A stretch of 64,000 bases of DNA from Leptodactylus fallax (lineage: Eukaryota; Chordata; Amphibia; Anura; Leptodactylidae): positions 1,595,001 to 1,659,000 of the forward strand of contig CAMRHE010000167.1 in the NCBI GenBank assembly GCA_947044405.1, in the 5' to 3' direction. Below are positions 30,678-41,700 of the stretch, piece after piece. Numbering within the stretch: position 1 is the stretch's first letter; each line of letters starts with the position of its first letter. Under the pieces are notes generated by a model, which worked only from the letters and a program-made list of their open reading frames with translations, did not search any database and was not told where the DNA came from. The translations under genes and the position numbers were made by a program.

Positions 30678-33600
30678 ATGGATAAATCACATGACACAGA
30701 ACTTCAGATTATGGGCTCAACATCGAGAGAAGCTCTGGCGCCAAAAGATACAGAGAATGCTGAACTCAACATCTTCGAGAGGTTTGTCCAACCCTGTCTA
30801 GTGGAACTTCTAGGATCTGTTCTGTTCATCTCCATCGGATGTCTCTCAGTGCTGGTCAATCCTACTGGGGCTGGACCTCTATTTCCGGCTCTCGCTCATG
30901 GTCTTGCATTAGCCACTGTTATTTCTGTTCTTGGCAATATAAGGTAAGTTTGGCAGTGCCAAAAAGCAATCTGAAGGGTCATGGCAATAAATAACTTCTA
31001 AAGTAAACTGTCCTTGCAGTGCAGTGGAATATTTTGGTGCTATGTTGGTGACAGATACATTTCTATTTTCTTGCCTCTAGTGGAGGACACTTCAATCCAG
31101 CTGTCACCCTTGGTGTAGTCATTTCCGGAGGACTGACCCCAATTCTGATGGTACCCTACTGGGTATGCCAGCTAGGAGGGGGAATGCTAGGGGCTTTGTT
31201 GGCCAAGGTATATACATAGCTTTTTATTATTGCAATTTTTGGATTTTTACTGTTCCGATACGACTTATATTTTCTTGCCTTTAACTCTCTTGCTTGTTCC
31301 CATGTTTCTTCCAGGGATTGGCATATGAATCATCATTTGCGAATCGAACAGGGGCGGTCTGCATGTTGGGCAGTGAGGCATCAGTGGGCAAAGCAGTTGG
31401 AGTGGAAATAGTCTTCAGTTTTCTCCTGGTTTTGGCTGTGGTAATGGGAACGGTGGGAGAACGCAGCCAGACCCCACTTGCCCCTTATTCTATTGGATTT
31501 ACTGTCCTAACTGGAATACTAGCCGGGTAACTATCAGCATCCCAGCTTATTCCTGTAATGCCCTCTGGTGATCAGCCACAGCAATGAATCGCCTGCCTAA
31601 AATTATGTAGGCCCCTTTCGTACAGCCAATATAGCTATGATGACCTGCTGAGGCATCCACAAGTCGTCTGAAGGTGTCTGTGGTGTCTGGCACCAACATG
31701 TTAGCAGACTGTAAGTTGTGATCTGCTGCCTCCATATATAGGAGAAGTGCATACAATTCGATCAGATTTAGATCTTGGGAATTTGGAGGCTAATGCACTA
31801 CCTTCATCTCTTATCATGATCATGTTCCTCTTTGTAGTATGGTACAGGTATTATCCTACTGAAGAGGCCACTGCTGTCATGACCTGGTCTGTATAAAGTA
31901 GGTGTTATGTTAGGGTGGGTTGACACTTGTGCCGGAGTCTGTCCGCCGCAAATCCGACTGAAAATCTCGGAAAACTGTATAGGGACTGGATAGGGAAAGG
32001 TTTGCGACGCATTGCTTAAAAACCCATTCATTTGAATGGGTTTTTAAAGCAATGCGTGGGTGTGCGCTTACACCCTCTGCGCCGCAAAGCCGTTTTTTTT
32101 GCTGGAAACAAAGTTTTCCGAGATTTTCAGTCGGATTCACGGTGGACGGAGTGCTGGCGCAAGTGTGAACCCACCCTTAGGGTGTTAAAGTAACATCCAC
32201 ATATGCCAAGGGCCAAGTTTTACCATGAGAAAATTGCCCAGTCATTGCACCTTATTCCATAGGTGTCCATTGTAGGCACTTTTGGTGGTGGACAGGCATC
32301 AGCATGGGCACTCTGACTGGTCTGCAGCTATGCAGCCCCAAGAACAGTAGGCCAAAACATACTTTTTCAGCAGTTTGTGCTTCAGTACCCCCTCCTTGGA
32401 AATTGTTCTCCACCAATGAGCCTCGAGCACCCATAACCCTGACGCTGGTTCATCAATTGTCCTTCCCTGGACCACTTTTCGTTGGTACTAACCACTACAT
32501 ACCGAAAAGACCTGCTGTTTTGAAGATGCTCTTGCCTAGCCAATTCCGTATAGCCCTTATGAGAGTCATTCAGATCCTTATGCTTAGAGAAACTGCAATT
32601 CACTTGATGCTATATATATCCTGTCTCTTGATGGCAACTATTGTCACCAGATATCAATGTTATTCACTTCATCTAATATTATGGCTGATCAGAGCATACT
32701 ATGATCAGTGATATGGGGGAACACTTGAAAGACATACATGACCTGTGATATAATATCATATGTCTGTAATCCCATCATTTTGTCTTCCAGAGGCTCCATA
32801 TCAGGTTCCTGTTTGAACCCATCACGGGCTCTGGGCCCAGCACTCGTAGCTGGTTATTGGGATTACCACTGGGTGTACTGGGTGGGCCCTGCCTCTGGGG
32901 CAATCATAGTGTCTCTTATATACAGGTAAGTAGTAATTTCATAAGACTTCTATTATTCTGCATCAGTTTACTGGTGCAGCCATTAATGGGTCAGACACTA
33001 CAGAGACGTCACTCTCCAGCTCTGGGTATATGGGTTAAAATATACCTCCAATTATAAAACCTCTTTTAATAAATGAGTAGTCCAGGTGAATATAAGAAAC
33101 TGTGTAATATATCTTATTACAGATAAATGTTTCCTTCTCCACATATCAGGCTGCTCTCCTCCTCCTTCCCTTCACGCCGACTCTTATTTCTAATAGCAGA
33201 GGTATCCATATCCAACCTCCCACACAGAAGTCTATGGAGAGGGGAGAGGAGGAGGCTTCTGCCACATAGTAATTGATTTATTGTCTGATTCTGAACAGTA
33301 GCAGAGCTTAGCAGCTGCTGTATGTGTGCCTTTACCAGCATCTTCCTTCTCTCTCTCTCCATAGACTTCTATGTTACAAGTAACTCAGCCTGATAAACGG
33401 AGCGTGAAGCATTTTTCTTTAATACAAAGTTTCTTATATTCATCTTCTATTTATATAAAGTTGTTTTACGAATGGAGGTATGCTTTAAGAAATACACATG
33501 AGAATGTCAAGGTATACAGGAGGAGTCTAAGAGGCTTAAATATCACACAAGGGTCTATTCTGGTGTTCTTACAATCTGCAGCATCCCTCTTTCCCCCTCT

Positions 33601-34049
33601 TTTGTTTATGCTAATGATGGTCAGATGGCTGCATTATTTTCTTCTCCAGAAAACCACAAACTCACTGCTACGTCATGGCTGGCCCTTATAGTACAACCTC
33701 CAGATATCCACAGGTCTATCCCTCTTTCTCATATAAACTGCAGCTTCCCTCTTTCCCCTCACTTTGTTGTTTTTGCCATAATAGCTGGACACATCAGTGT
33801 TGTATCCCAGCAATCACACAGTCACGTCTATGCCACATCTCCCCCTGACGGGACAAAGTTTGTCCATTAAAGAAGGGGATTTCCCACACAGGACCCCCAC
33901 AATTTTAAAGTGACCAGCCATTGCTAAGAACTGTGGATATTAATGGACAATGTGTAAGACTGCATGTTAAGAAAATAAAAATATTGCACTTATATTTGCA
34001 CTGTAGGTTCCTGCTGGGAGGAAGGTCCCATCGATTATTCCTGAAGTGA
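30678..34049 (+). CDS. aqp8: aquaporin-8, complete (five coding exons, 260 residues)
   Basis: Coding exons: 30,678-30,943, 31,081-31,207, 31,315-31,526, 32,791-32,925 and 34,007-34,049, all with GT-AG borders and matching phases. They give 783 bases including TGA. The protein begins [10 protein letters not shown] and has the AQP8 signature [23 protein letters not shown] (TM2, filter His74), GGHFNPAV (first NPA, residues 94-96) and HWVYWVGP. It ends RLFLK, close in length to human AQP8 (261). AQP8 is a six-helix channel passing water, ammonia and hydrogen peroxide in plasma and inner mitochondrial membranes. The second NPA box is NPS (211-213) with Arg214 retained. Gly-to-Ser at residue 208, three before that Asn, may also alter the filter. 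Start choice: the upstream ATG in the frame precedes the splice acceptor. Confidence 0.97.
31545..32705. mobile_element. decayed DNA-transposon-type repeat in AQP8 intron 4
   Basis: Scattered phrases match a dispersed repeat widespread in fish and frog genomes: TTGGGAATTTGGAGGC, AAAGTAACATCCACAT, GCCCATTGTAGGCACTTTTG-like sequence, and GACTGGTCTGCAGCTATGCA. The copy is interrupted by a MITE at 31,908-32,179. The 135-residue plus-strand frame at 32,304-32,711 is part of it and is not a gene. The superfamily is not assigned. Confidence 0.7.
31908..32179. mobile_element. hAT-like palindromic MITE nested in the intron-4 repeat
   Basis: TTAGGGTGGGTTGACACTTG opens and CAAGTGTGAACCCACCCTTA closes the element. 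Inner arms include CCGACTGAAAATCTCGG. It is flanked by AGGTGTTA (31,900-31,907) and GGGTGTTA (32,180-32,187), an 8-bp duplication with one mismatch, consistent with hAT insertion. Removing it rejoins GGTGTTA with AAGTAACATCC of the host repeat. It is non-coding. Confidence 0.85.
33075..33450. repeat. inverted-end repeat in AQP8 intron 5
   Basis: GTGAATATAAGAAACTGTGT near 33,086 is mirrored by ACAAAGTTTCTTATATTCAT near 33,424. The enclosed sequence is purine/pyrimidine-rich, with CTCCTCCTCC and TCTCTCTCTCTCC. It is probably a MITE. It lies wholly in the intron and does not touch the flanking splice sites. Confidence 0.6.
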
Positions 34050-34132
34050 CAGAGGAGCTGGTGGATATAAGGACAAAGACTCATTGGACACAGACCAACA
34101 CATATATAAATGTAGGGACAATAGACATGGAT

Positions 34133-34138
34133 AATAAA
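34133..34138 (+). terminator. AQP8 polyadenylation signal
   Basis: AATAAA lies 84 bases after the AQP8 stop codon, giving a short 3'UTR with cleavage expected near 34,150-34,165. No other signal lies between the stop and the next repeat. Confidence 0.75.
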
Positions 34139-34167
34139 GCAGCTGACCATGTCCTCCATTATCTTCC

Positions 34168-34345
34168 AGTATGTTAATAATAATAATAATAATACATTTT
34201 ATTTATATAGCGCCAACATATTTCGCAGCACTGTACAATTAGTAGGGTTCAAGTACAGACAAAAAAGATAGATTACACAGTGATAGTCAATTCACGCAAT
34301 GGGACTGAGGGCCCTGCTCACAAGAGCTTACAATCTATGAGGTAT
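34168..34345 (-). mobile_element. SINE-like element with (ATT)n tail, minus orientation
   Basis: An (ATA/ATT)n tail at 34,172-34,193 is followed by TTTATATAGCGCCAACATAT. This is the reverse complement of the 3' end shared by the tRNA-derived SINEs at 43.5, 53.2 and 62.2 kb. The body differs, with AGGGCCCTGCTCACAAGAGC. It lies just downstream of AQP8, between its 3' end and the CYP2 duplication. Confidence 0.75.
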
Positions 34346-34639
34346 TATAGTGGTATACAGTGGTGTATAGAGTATAAAACGGACACCTACCTCTCCCATG
34401 GGTGTGCTGGGCCCTGCCCACTTATGTTACAAGACCACCCAATGTGTAAACACCATTGCTTTCTGTAATATTATATTCTGCAATATTTTAATAAAACAAA
34501 AGACAAAAACAAAGAGTAACAGAGGTGTCTGTGAGGAGTATTTGACCATATACACAACTACTCACACAACATCACAACATTGTCAATCATATCAAAAGAA
34601 ATATATATCATTCTTGCTGTGACAATGGGCATAAGAGGT

Positions 34640-37600
34640 TCCTGTACTCTTGGCACAAGTGCCATAACCACTTTGTGAGCCCCCTCCTATGGGTCTAGAC
34701 AAATTAAGATATCAAGTACAACACTGCCACCTGCTGGTAAAAGTGTTATTACACCAATACAGAAAATGGTCAAGGTCTGACGTTTTGAGCCAAGACTATA
34801 AAAAACAAGAAAAATTATGGGAAAAGTGAAAAATTTAAGGTAATGTGATTCAATTTGACACATATGGTTGTTCTGCATCCTGTTGACTGTAATGTAAGGA
34901 CCTGTTAACTCTGGTTTATTGTCATATGATGCAAAAACTGTGTGGAGAGTCTGACCCAGTGTGACACTTCAGTGATTTTCCAGGGTTATATATTAATGAC
35001 CTATGGATAATTAATAAGTATGTGATTGGTGAGGGTCAGACAGATCAGCTAGTTGAACAGGCAGCATTTTGGGGAGTGCTACAGCCATTACTGAATACCA
35101 AGCACAGTGCTAGGCATATCATGGGGCTGTGCTTAGTTTTGCAGCTCAGCCCCATTAATTTGAATAGAACTGAGCTACAGTATATGCTAGTACTACTACT
35201 ATATACTGCTACTATACTTTGTGAACGATGAATGTGATGTCACCAGCACAGGGAATGGGCTGCAGCACTTGTGAGCCTCTTCAAACAGCTGATTGACGGG
35301 GTCCTGGGTGTTGGACCCCACTGATCATATACTGATGACCTATGCTAAAGACAGGTCATCAATACAAAGGTGCCAGAAGACCCCTGTAACTTGGGCCCTC
35401 AGATTTAGCACCTGACATAGCCACTGGTTCTTCTTACCAACACCCTGAGTAATCAAATGGGGATCTACCATAACAACCTCCGCTTGAGAAGACCCATCTT
35501 CACTATTGCCCCCTAGTGGCAGTGCATATTGTTACAACCAGGGTCCTGCCTTTAAGATGTCAACATCAAAGTATGACTCAAACCTCAGCTATAACCGTTC
35601 TCATATACATTGTATTTAAATTTCTCATCATCAGAGGCCACTGCTACCTGGTCTTGGACCCTAAGGGGCTCCCAAAGGTCCCTTTGCCAAATCAAATATA
35701 CCACTATTGTAAATGGCACAAGGTAAGTAGTGTGCCCATTACAGATTTTGCGCTGGGGATTCAAGTTACACCTTTGTGTTCTCTGTTTGCTGTCAGCAAA
35801 TACTAACTTTCTAGTTTACATTCAGAGGCTCAAAACCTGTCCAGACCTGTTACTTCTCACAGCTGAGGCTTTGTTACTATTGCATCCTCATATTGAAAGG
35901 TATGGTTCAGCAGTATGGCATAGAATGCTGGGGCAGTACAATTCTAATCCACAAAGCTTCTGCAAATTCTTCTTGTGAGTGGGAGGAAACCACAAGCACT
36001 GAAAACATACTCAAGTTATCCGACCACCTAGTCAGATGTGTGCGCTCTGTGCAGGAGGTACGTATATGAGCGAAACATCAAGGAAACAGTGCTGTGGAGT
36101 ATTGCAGCTAATAATATCCGTATTATATGGACCGTATTACAGACATGATGGCCTAATGACCCGAACTAGCACCATTGGAGTGATCTATGATGAGCTATAA
36201 GCTCAGGATATTAGACCCGCAGCTGGACAGTCCACATGGCCAGCACTAAGTCATATGGACATTCTCAATGTAATTTCCACAGCAGCACAGAGTATTTGAG
36301 GAGGTGAATGTGATGATCTTTAGGGAAGACACACACAAAAGTAAAAAAAAAAAGGGTCTACCTGCAGCAATGTGTGCTGGGCTTTTGGATGGTTAGAGAC
36401 TGAGAGTAAATATAGTTGAAAAGGCATGGTTCACAGCAGCACCGAGTATTTCAGGAGAAAAGTGTGCTGATCTTGTGGGAGGTCACAGGAGCCCAAACAG
36501 CTTTTTTTTTTCCCGACTTCCAACTTGGCTAGTGTTCAGTGGCTTTGTCCCCCATTCCGCTTACAATATGCGCAGGACTTTTCTCTCTGCTGATTTCGGG
36601 CGGAAACCAGTCAGAAACCCGGCGGACCCCATTATAGTCTATAGTCTAGTTTCTGCAGGTAACCACTTTTTAAACGGATAGGATTTTTGTTTTTCGGGTC
36701 CCAAAGGGGACCCGAAGAACGGAAAACCGAACACTAGTATGTACCTAGCGCAAGCATTGCCTTTATTTCATGTAGTGGAAAGAAGTTCCCCATAAGGACC
36801 AAGTACAAGTGCTGATCCATCAGAGTGATAGGAAGGAATGTATCATGGTAGATGGAAACAGGAAGCGTTTTATTAGAAAGCCTATTGGATGTCAGGACAC
36901 GTGTCTATGATTGACCTCATCCTGGTATCACCTGTGATGTTAGAAGCGGCGTATAATAAAAAATTTCATTTATGGGCTGGATTTTAAAGGGGTTTCCCAT
37001 GAACATAACCATACTTAGTTTTGTAGACAACTGAAAGGAAACAATTTTTGCAAATATAGATAATTCAAAATTTTGCAGAGTTTTAAAGAAGCTTTGTCGG
37101 ATGTCCGTTCAGTTTAACTGAAATTGCCGGAAGCAAAAGTCAACCCGCAGGACTTTTGCGATTTCTGACGGATTAGCGTCAAAGTCTAGGAATGGAGACT
37201 CTGACATAAATGTGAACGTAGCCTTACTCTTCATGTACACACGTACTATTGATTATAGAAAAGTTTGTTGAAAAGTTGGATATGCTGTAAAATATATACA
37301 GTATAAAAAAACACCTTTTTTTATTATATACTTATAGTTATACTATATTAATGGATACTACTTTGGTAATTTAAATTCTAGCATCATACAGATGCCATAA
37401 ATACCGTATAGAAATCCCTTAAAAAATGATGACTCCTAAAGATATTAATCTAGGGGCAAGGGCTTAGTTATAGGGGGTAGAGAAGTAGCAGTTGCTACTG
37501 GGCCTTATACCCTGAGGGGTCCCCGAAAGTCTCTCTGACATACAAAATATACCACTATTCTAAATGACACAAGTAGGTGGGACCCTATTACAGATTTTGC

Positions 37601-38500
37601 ACTGGGCTCCAGGAGCTTCAAATTCAAGTTATGCCTCTGTCTAGGGGAAGATGGGAAGCTTGTGTGCACATGTAGCAAATGAGTCAAGGAAAAGCGAATG
37701 CAAATGCTGCTATGTATGGATGGGACATGGCTGACGGTTGTGAGAAGTTCTGCAGGGGAGTCCAAGGTGAGCTTTTGCACTAGGGCCCGTAAGCCTTTAG
37801 ATACACCCCTGCACACAGTCTATAGAAACACTCGGACCCAGAGCGCACACGTATTTTGTTTGGTGACTACAACAGTTATGTGATAATTTCCTCTAAGGTA
37901 AAAAGGCAAAGATTTCCGGATTCTGAGAGATTGTCAGGCATTGTGCTGCATAAGAAAGCAATCTTATCTCTGGGATTGAGGGATTGCATATGAAAGCATT
38001 TATCTTATCGCTCTGTTTCACAGCCAGCAGTTCTGAATTGCATAAGACATGACCCTCCCCTCGGCTGTACTCACAAGTTACGCTAGGTTCACACTTGCGC
38101 CTGGTATCCGTCTGCAGCAAACCATTTAAAAAAAAAAAACAGGTCCAAAAACTGATTCCAAAAGGTTACACAGCGGATACCCAAATCTGTCTTTTTAGAC
38201 GGATTAGTCAATGGGTGTACATCAAAAAAACTATCTGTTTGTGTCCATTTTTGACAAATCCGTTTTTTGAACAGAGAGAAAAACGAGTTGCAGAATGGAC
38301 ACAAACAGATTACTATCCGCCTTCCTTACATCTCAGTGTTAAAAAAAAACGGATTCATTGCTGTCCGTCTGGAGGAAATGCTCCAAACGCACACTGGAGG
38401 ATGGTATTTACAAGCCATTGAAATCAATGGGTTTTAAAAAGGACCGTTCGAAATCGTTTTTTGACGATTCTGGCAAGTGATGAATGGGATGTGAAGACGG
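34640..38500. other. intergenic spacer, upstream part of CYP2 duplication copy A
   Basis: No gene is recognised. Sequence from about 34,640 matches about 53,360 onward: CACTGCCACCTGCTGGTA, GAAAATGGTCAAG, and later CCACAAGCA(C/T)T(G/C)AAAACATACT. It is therefore part of the tandem duplication that also carries the P450 genes. Included are a GATGACCTATGCTAAAG palindromic repeat (about 35,330-35,365), a MITE-like segment at 36,490-36,755 and a half copy of the TTAA palindromic element at 36,985-37,090. Confidence 0.6.
38085..38445. mobile_element. MITE upstream of CYP2 copy A
   Basis: The left end CTAGGTTCACACTTGCGC is followed by palindromic ACAAATCCG-type arms. A close relative sits at 59,985-60,575 in intron 1 of copy B, with the shared GGAAATGCTCCAAACGCACA. 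The right end is diffuse. It ends only about 200 bp ahead of the promoter of the first P450 gene. Confidence 0.65.
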
Positions 38501-38639
38501 TAAGATTGCAAGGCGGATAAAATTGAGACCGGTCCTGCACTGTGTTTATACAGCGTGTGTTTAAAGAAGGTGTGACTATGCTGTCACTCTTCAGATATCT
38601 ATCAGGGTTAGTACTGAATGTATACACAACGCCTTAGCT

Positions 38640-38761
38640 TCTCACTTCCACGTGTAGAGGAAAGTTCACACTCAGAGGAGGGGTCACTCAGCACCATAGT
38701 ATTAAAGAATCGCCCCAAGTGGTAGGAGGAAGCAGTGTAAGAGCCAGGTATACAGAGGAAC
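38640..38761 (+). promoter_or_regulatory. putative promoter/5'UTR of CYP2 copy A
   Basis: This 120-bp block is conserved with the matching block ahead of copy B (57,395-57,517), whereas the sequence further upstream is less alike. It has CAGAGGAGGGGTCACTC, a TATA-like TATTAAAG at 38,700-38,707, and the leader AGCAGTGTAAGAGCCAGGTA ahead of the ATG. GAGGAAAGTTCA near 38,656 resembles an HNF4-type element, which would fit liver or gut expression (inference). Confidence 0.65.
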
Positions 38762-41700
38762 ATGCTGTCTACTCTGCTCATCGGACTCTGCACAGTAATA
38801 CTCTATCTCTTCATATCTACATGGAAGAAAAGGCGACACTTACCTCCGGGGCCGACTCCATGGCCTATTATTGGCAACCTGCACCAGATTGATAAATCTG
38901 AACCTTATAAGACTTTCATGGAGGTAAGTCACTAAGGCTAAAGCCTCTTGTAGCGGGCCACAGCTAAAAAACGATGCGGGAAAAACCGCGGCTGTCCCTG
39001 CAAAGTGGATGGGATTCTAGCAAATCCCAGTCACACATTGTGGAAAAATACGTGCTGCTGGAAATCGCAGGGTGTCAATTATACCTACGGAAACAGTGGA
39101 TGTTATCCCTAGAGTTATAATGGAAGTATAAAGTTTGCAGAGGAAACCTTGCGGTTTTTCCCGCAGTGCTTTATTGCTGCATCCCGCTACATGGTGCCTT
39201 AGCTTAAAGGGGATTTCTGATGTGCACATGTAATGATCCAGCTAACTAATATTTGGTACGATTAGGCTCTTGGGCACTGATCTTGGGATTTGGTTGCAGG
39301 AAGATTTCTTTACTTTCTTCTGCAACTTTCATGATTGATTGGTCATGCCTACTCCATATTAAGAAAGATATGACCACAGATCCATACAAATCATGACAGA
39401 TCAATCCTAGAGTGCAAGAGTGTACTGTACAAGCATGGGGGCAGCCTAAGAAGATCTCTATAAGGCTACGGATCCACGCAGCGGGCCACAGCGATAAAGC
39501 GCTGCGGGAAAAACCGCAGCAGAAACGCAATGCAGTTTTTCCCGCAGCGCATTTCACAGAAAGTATTTTCTGCTTCCATTATACCTATAGGGAAACCGCC
39601 AGCTTTTCCGTAGGTATAATTGACACACCAGTTTTGGAAATTACAGCATTTCCGCTGCGTGTATTTTTCTGCAATGTGTGGATGGAGTTCACTAGAATCC
39701 CAACCACTTTTCAGTGGCGGTAAAACACCACGGTTTTTGCCATGTGGGGCAGTGAGTATGTACGTGTGTGCAATGGTCAGAGGGTTGATGGGGAAAGAGC
39801 AAAATGCAAAAATTGTCCCTTAGGCTATGTTTACATAGGAGTTTCTGTCCAAAATTGTGGACCAAAAAGTCCTCCAAGCAGTCTCAGAGAAAACAATGGA
39901 TACCCGACAGATCCCATACAAGATGGAAGTCTATAAATCCTATTTATTGTGCTCAGGAGTGTCTTTATAAAGCAAAAGTCAGTGCAACCTGAAAAGACCA
40001 GAGAAGTTCTGGTCCAGATCCTGAGCCAGCATTTGAAGTATACAAAGATCACTTTATTACTAGACAGGACACAGGACAGCCTATTGCAGGTCTGGAGAAG
40101 ACTATGGCCCTACTTGTCATGAAGGAATCTTGTTCATTTTGTAGCAATTTCTATGGTACTGTGCAAAAGTTTTAGGCGGGTGTATAAAAAAATTCTTTCA
40201 GAAATGGAAGGGTTAATAGTTTATTTTTGTCAATTAACAAAATTAAGTGAATGAAGAAAAGTGTAAATCTCATCAATATTTGGTGTGCCCTTTGGAGGAG
40301 GAGTCCTGGAAGTGATGATATGGCCCCCACATATGTAGCCTTGGTCTCACCATCATCCACTCTGTCTGGGATGAAGAGACAGAAGGATTGGACCAAGCCT
40401 ACGTACACAGAAGATCTGTGCTTAGTTCTCCAAGATGGTGGCGGGAACAACCTCCCTGCCCAGTTCTGCCAAAACCTGTCTGTATCTAGAAGAAGGTATA
40501 AGGCAAAGGTCACACCAAATATTGATGGGATTTACATTTCTCTTTTCTTCATTCACTTCATTTTGTTAATTGACAAAAATAAAACTATTAACCCTTCTAT
40601 TTCTGAAAGCATTGTTACTTTGCAGCATATTTTCCACATCTGCCTAAAACTTTTGCACTGTACTGCATGTAAAGATTAATTTTTCTGCAAACTCACAGCA
40701 TGTCACTGACAGTGCTGCTGTCCTTGTTGCCCAGATGCAACCTCTGCACTCCCTATAGTTACACTACAGTACAATGCAGCACATTGACCAGGCCCTAATA
40801 AGTCAATTTTGTCCCTAATAAGTCAATTTTGCAAATCATGTTTTTACTAGTCTACCAGCATATCTTGCCACCGGCAGATTGATCTGCTGAATTTGATTGT
40901 TACTGTGCAGTTCTGGGTGTGTCACTTACTGTGGAGGAGAAGGTTTGGTGCTTGTCCCATGCATTTCATGAATGATGTGCAGCATGCTTACCACGCAATG
41001 CGCTGCACCCTAAAAAAACAAAGGAGAGCGCATATATAAGGAGTGGTGACTGCACTGCAGAAATTCCTCCAGCGCTACTCTAAAAATGCTCTTTTGTACA
41101 GTGAACAAGAAAAGGAGGAATGCAAAAATGGCCATAGACTTAAAGGAGTAATCCACTTTTTACAACTGATGGCAGATCACTGGTACCAAGGCAGCGCTGT
41201 CCCATAGACTTCGATTCACTGTCTCGATACTGGAGATCTATGTGGGTCCCAGATCCCTAGAGATCTAATATTGATGGCCTATCCCAACAGTAGGCCATCA
41301 ATTGTAAAACGTGGATAACCCCTTTAATGTCTCACTAGGGGACACTCCTTTAATATTGGCGCTGCAGCTGATTGCCACAACTTCATGCGCCACTCAAGTC
41401 TGCCAGAGCAAGTGCCAACAAAATTTGGAGACAAATTTGACACAGTCTTCCACTTCAGATTCCTCTCTAAATTCCCACCCTGTGTAAACCATGGTGGTTC
41501 ACATGGCGTAATTTGGAGTTGATTTTGAGGGAGATTTTGCCTCAATATCAGCTACAAATTCTGTCCGTAATCTACCAGTCCTTGTTTTCAATGGGAGACA
41601 GCGATCTCCTCCTTGATCTTCCCGCAGATTCTGTGGCTGCAGCACCTGTGATAGCCAAAACCAGCAGCGGAAAGCCAAACCTCATGCTTATGGCTCAAAT

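Noticed and set aside
32304..32711. 135-residue plus-strand frame in AQP8 intron 4
   Set aside because: It lies within a decayed dispersed repeat, and flanking AQP8 exons splice across it.
40251..40679. 142-residue frame in CYP2-A intron 1
   Set aside because: It spans a 502-bp Tc1-type MITE without catalytic motifs.
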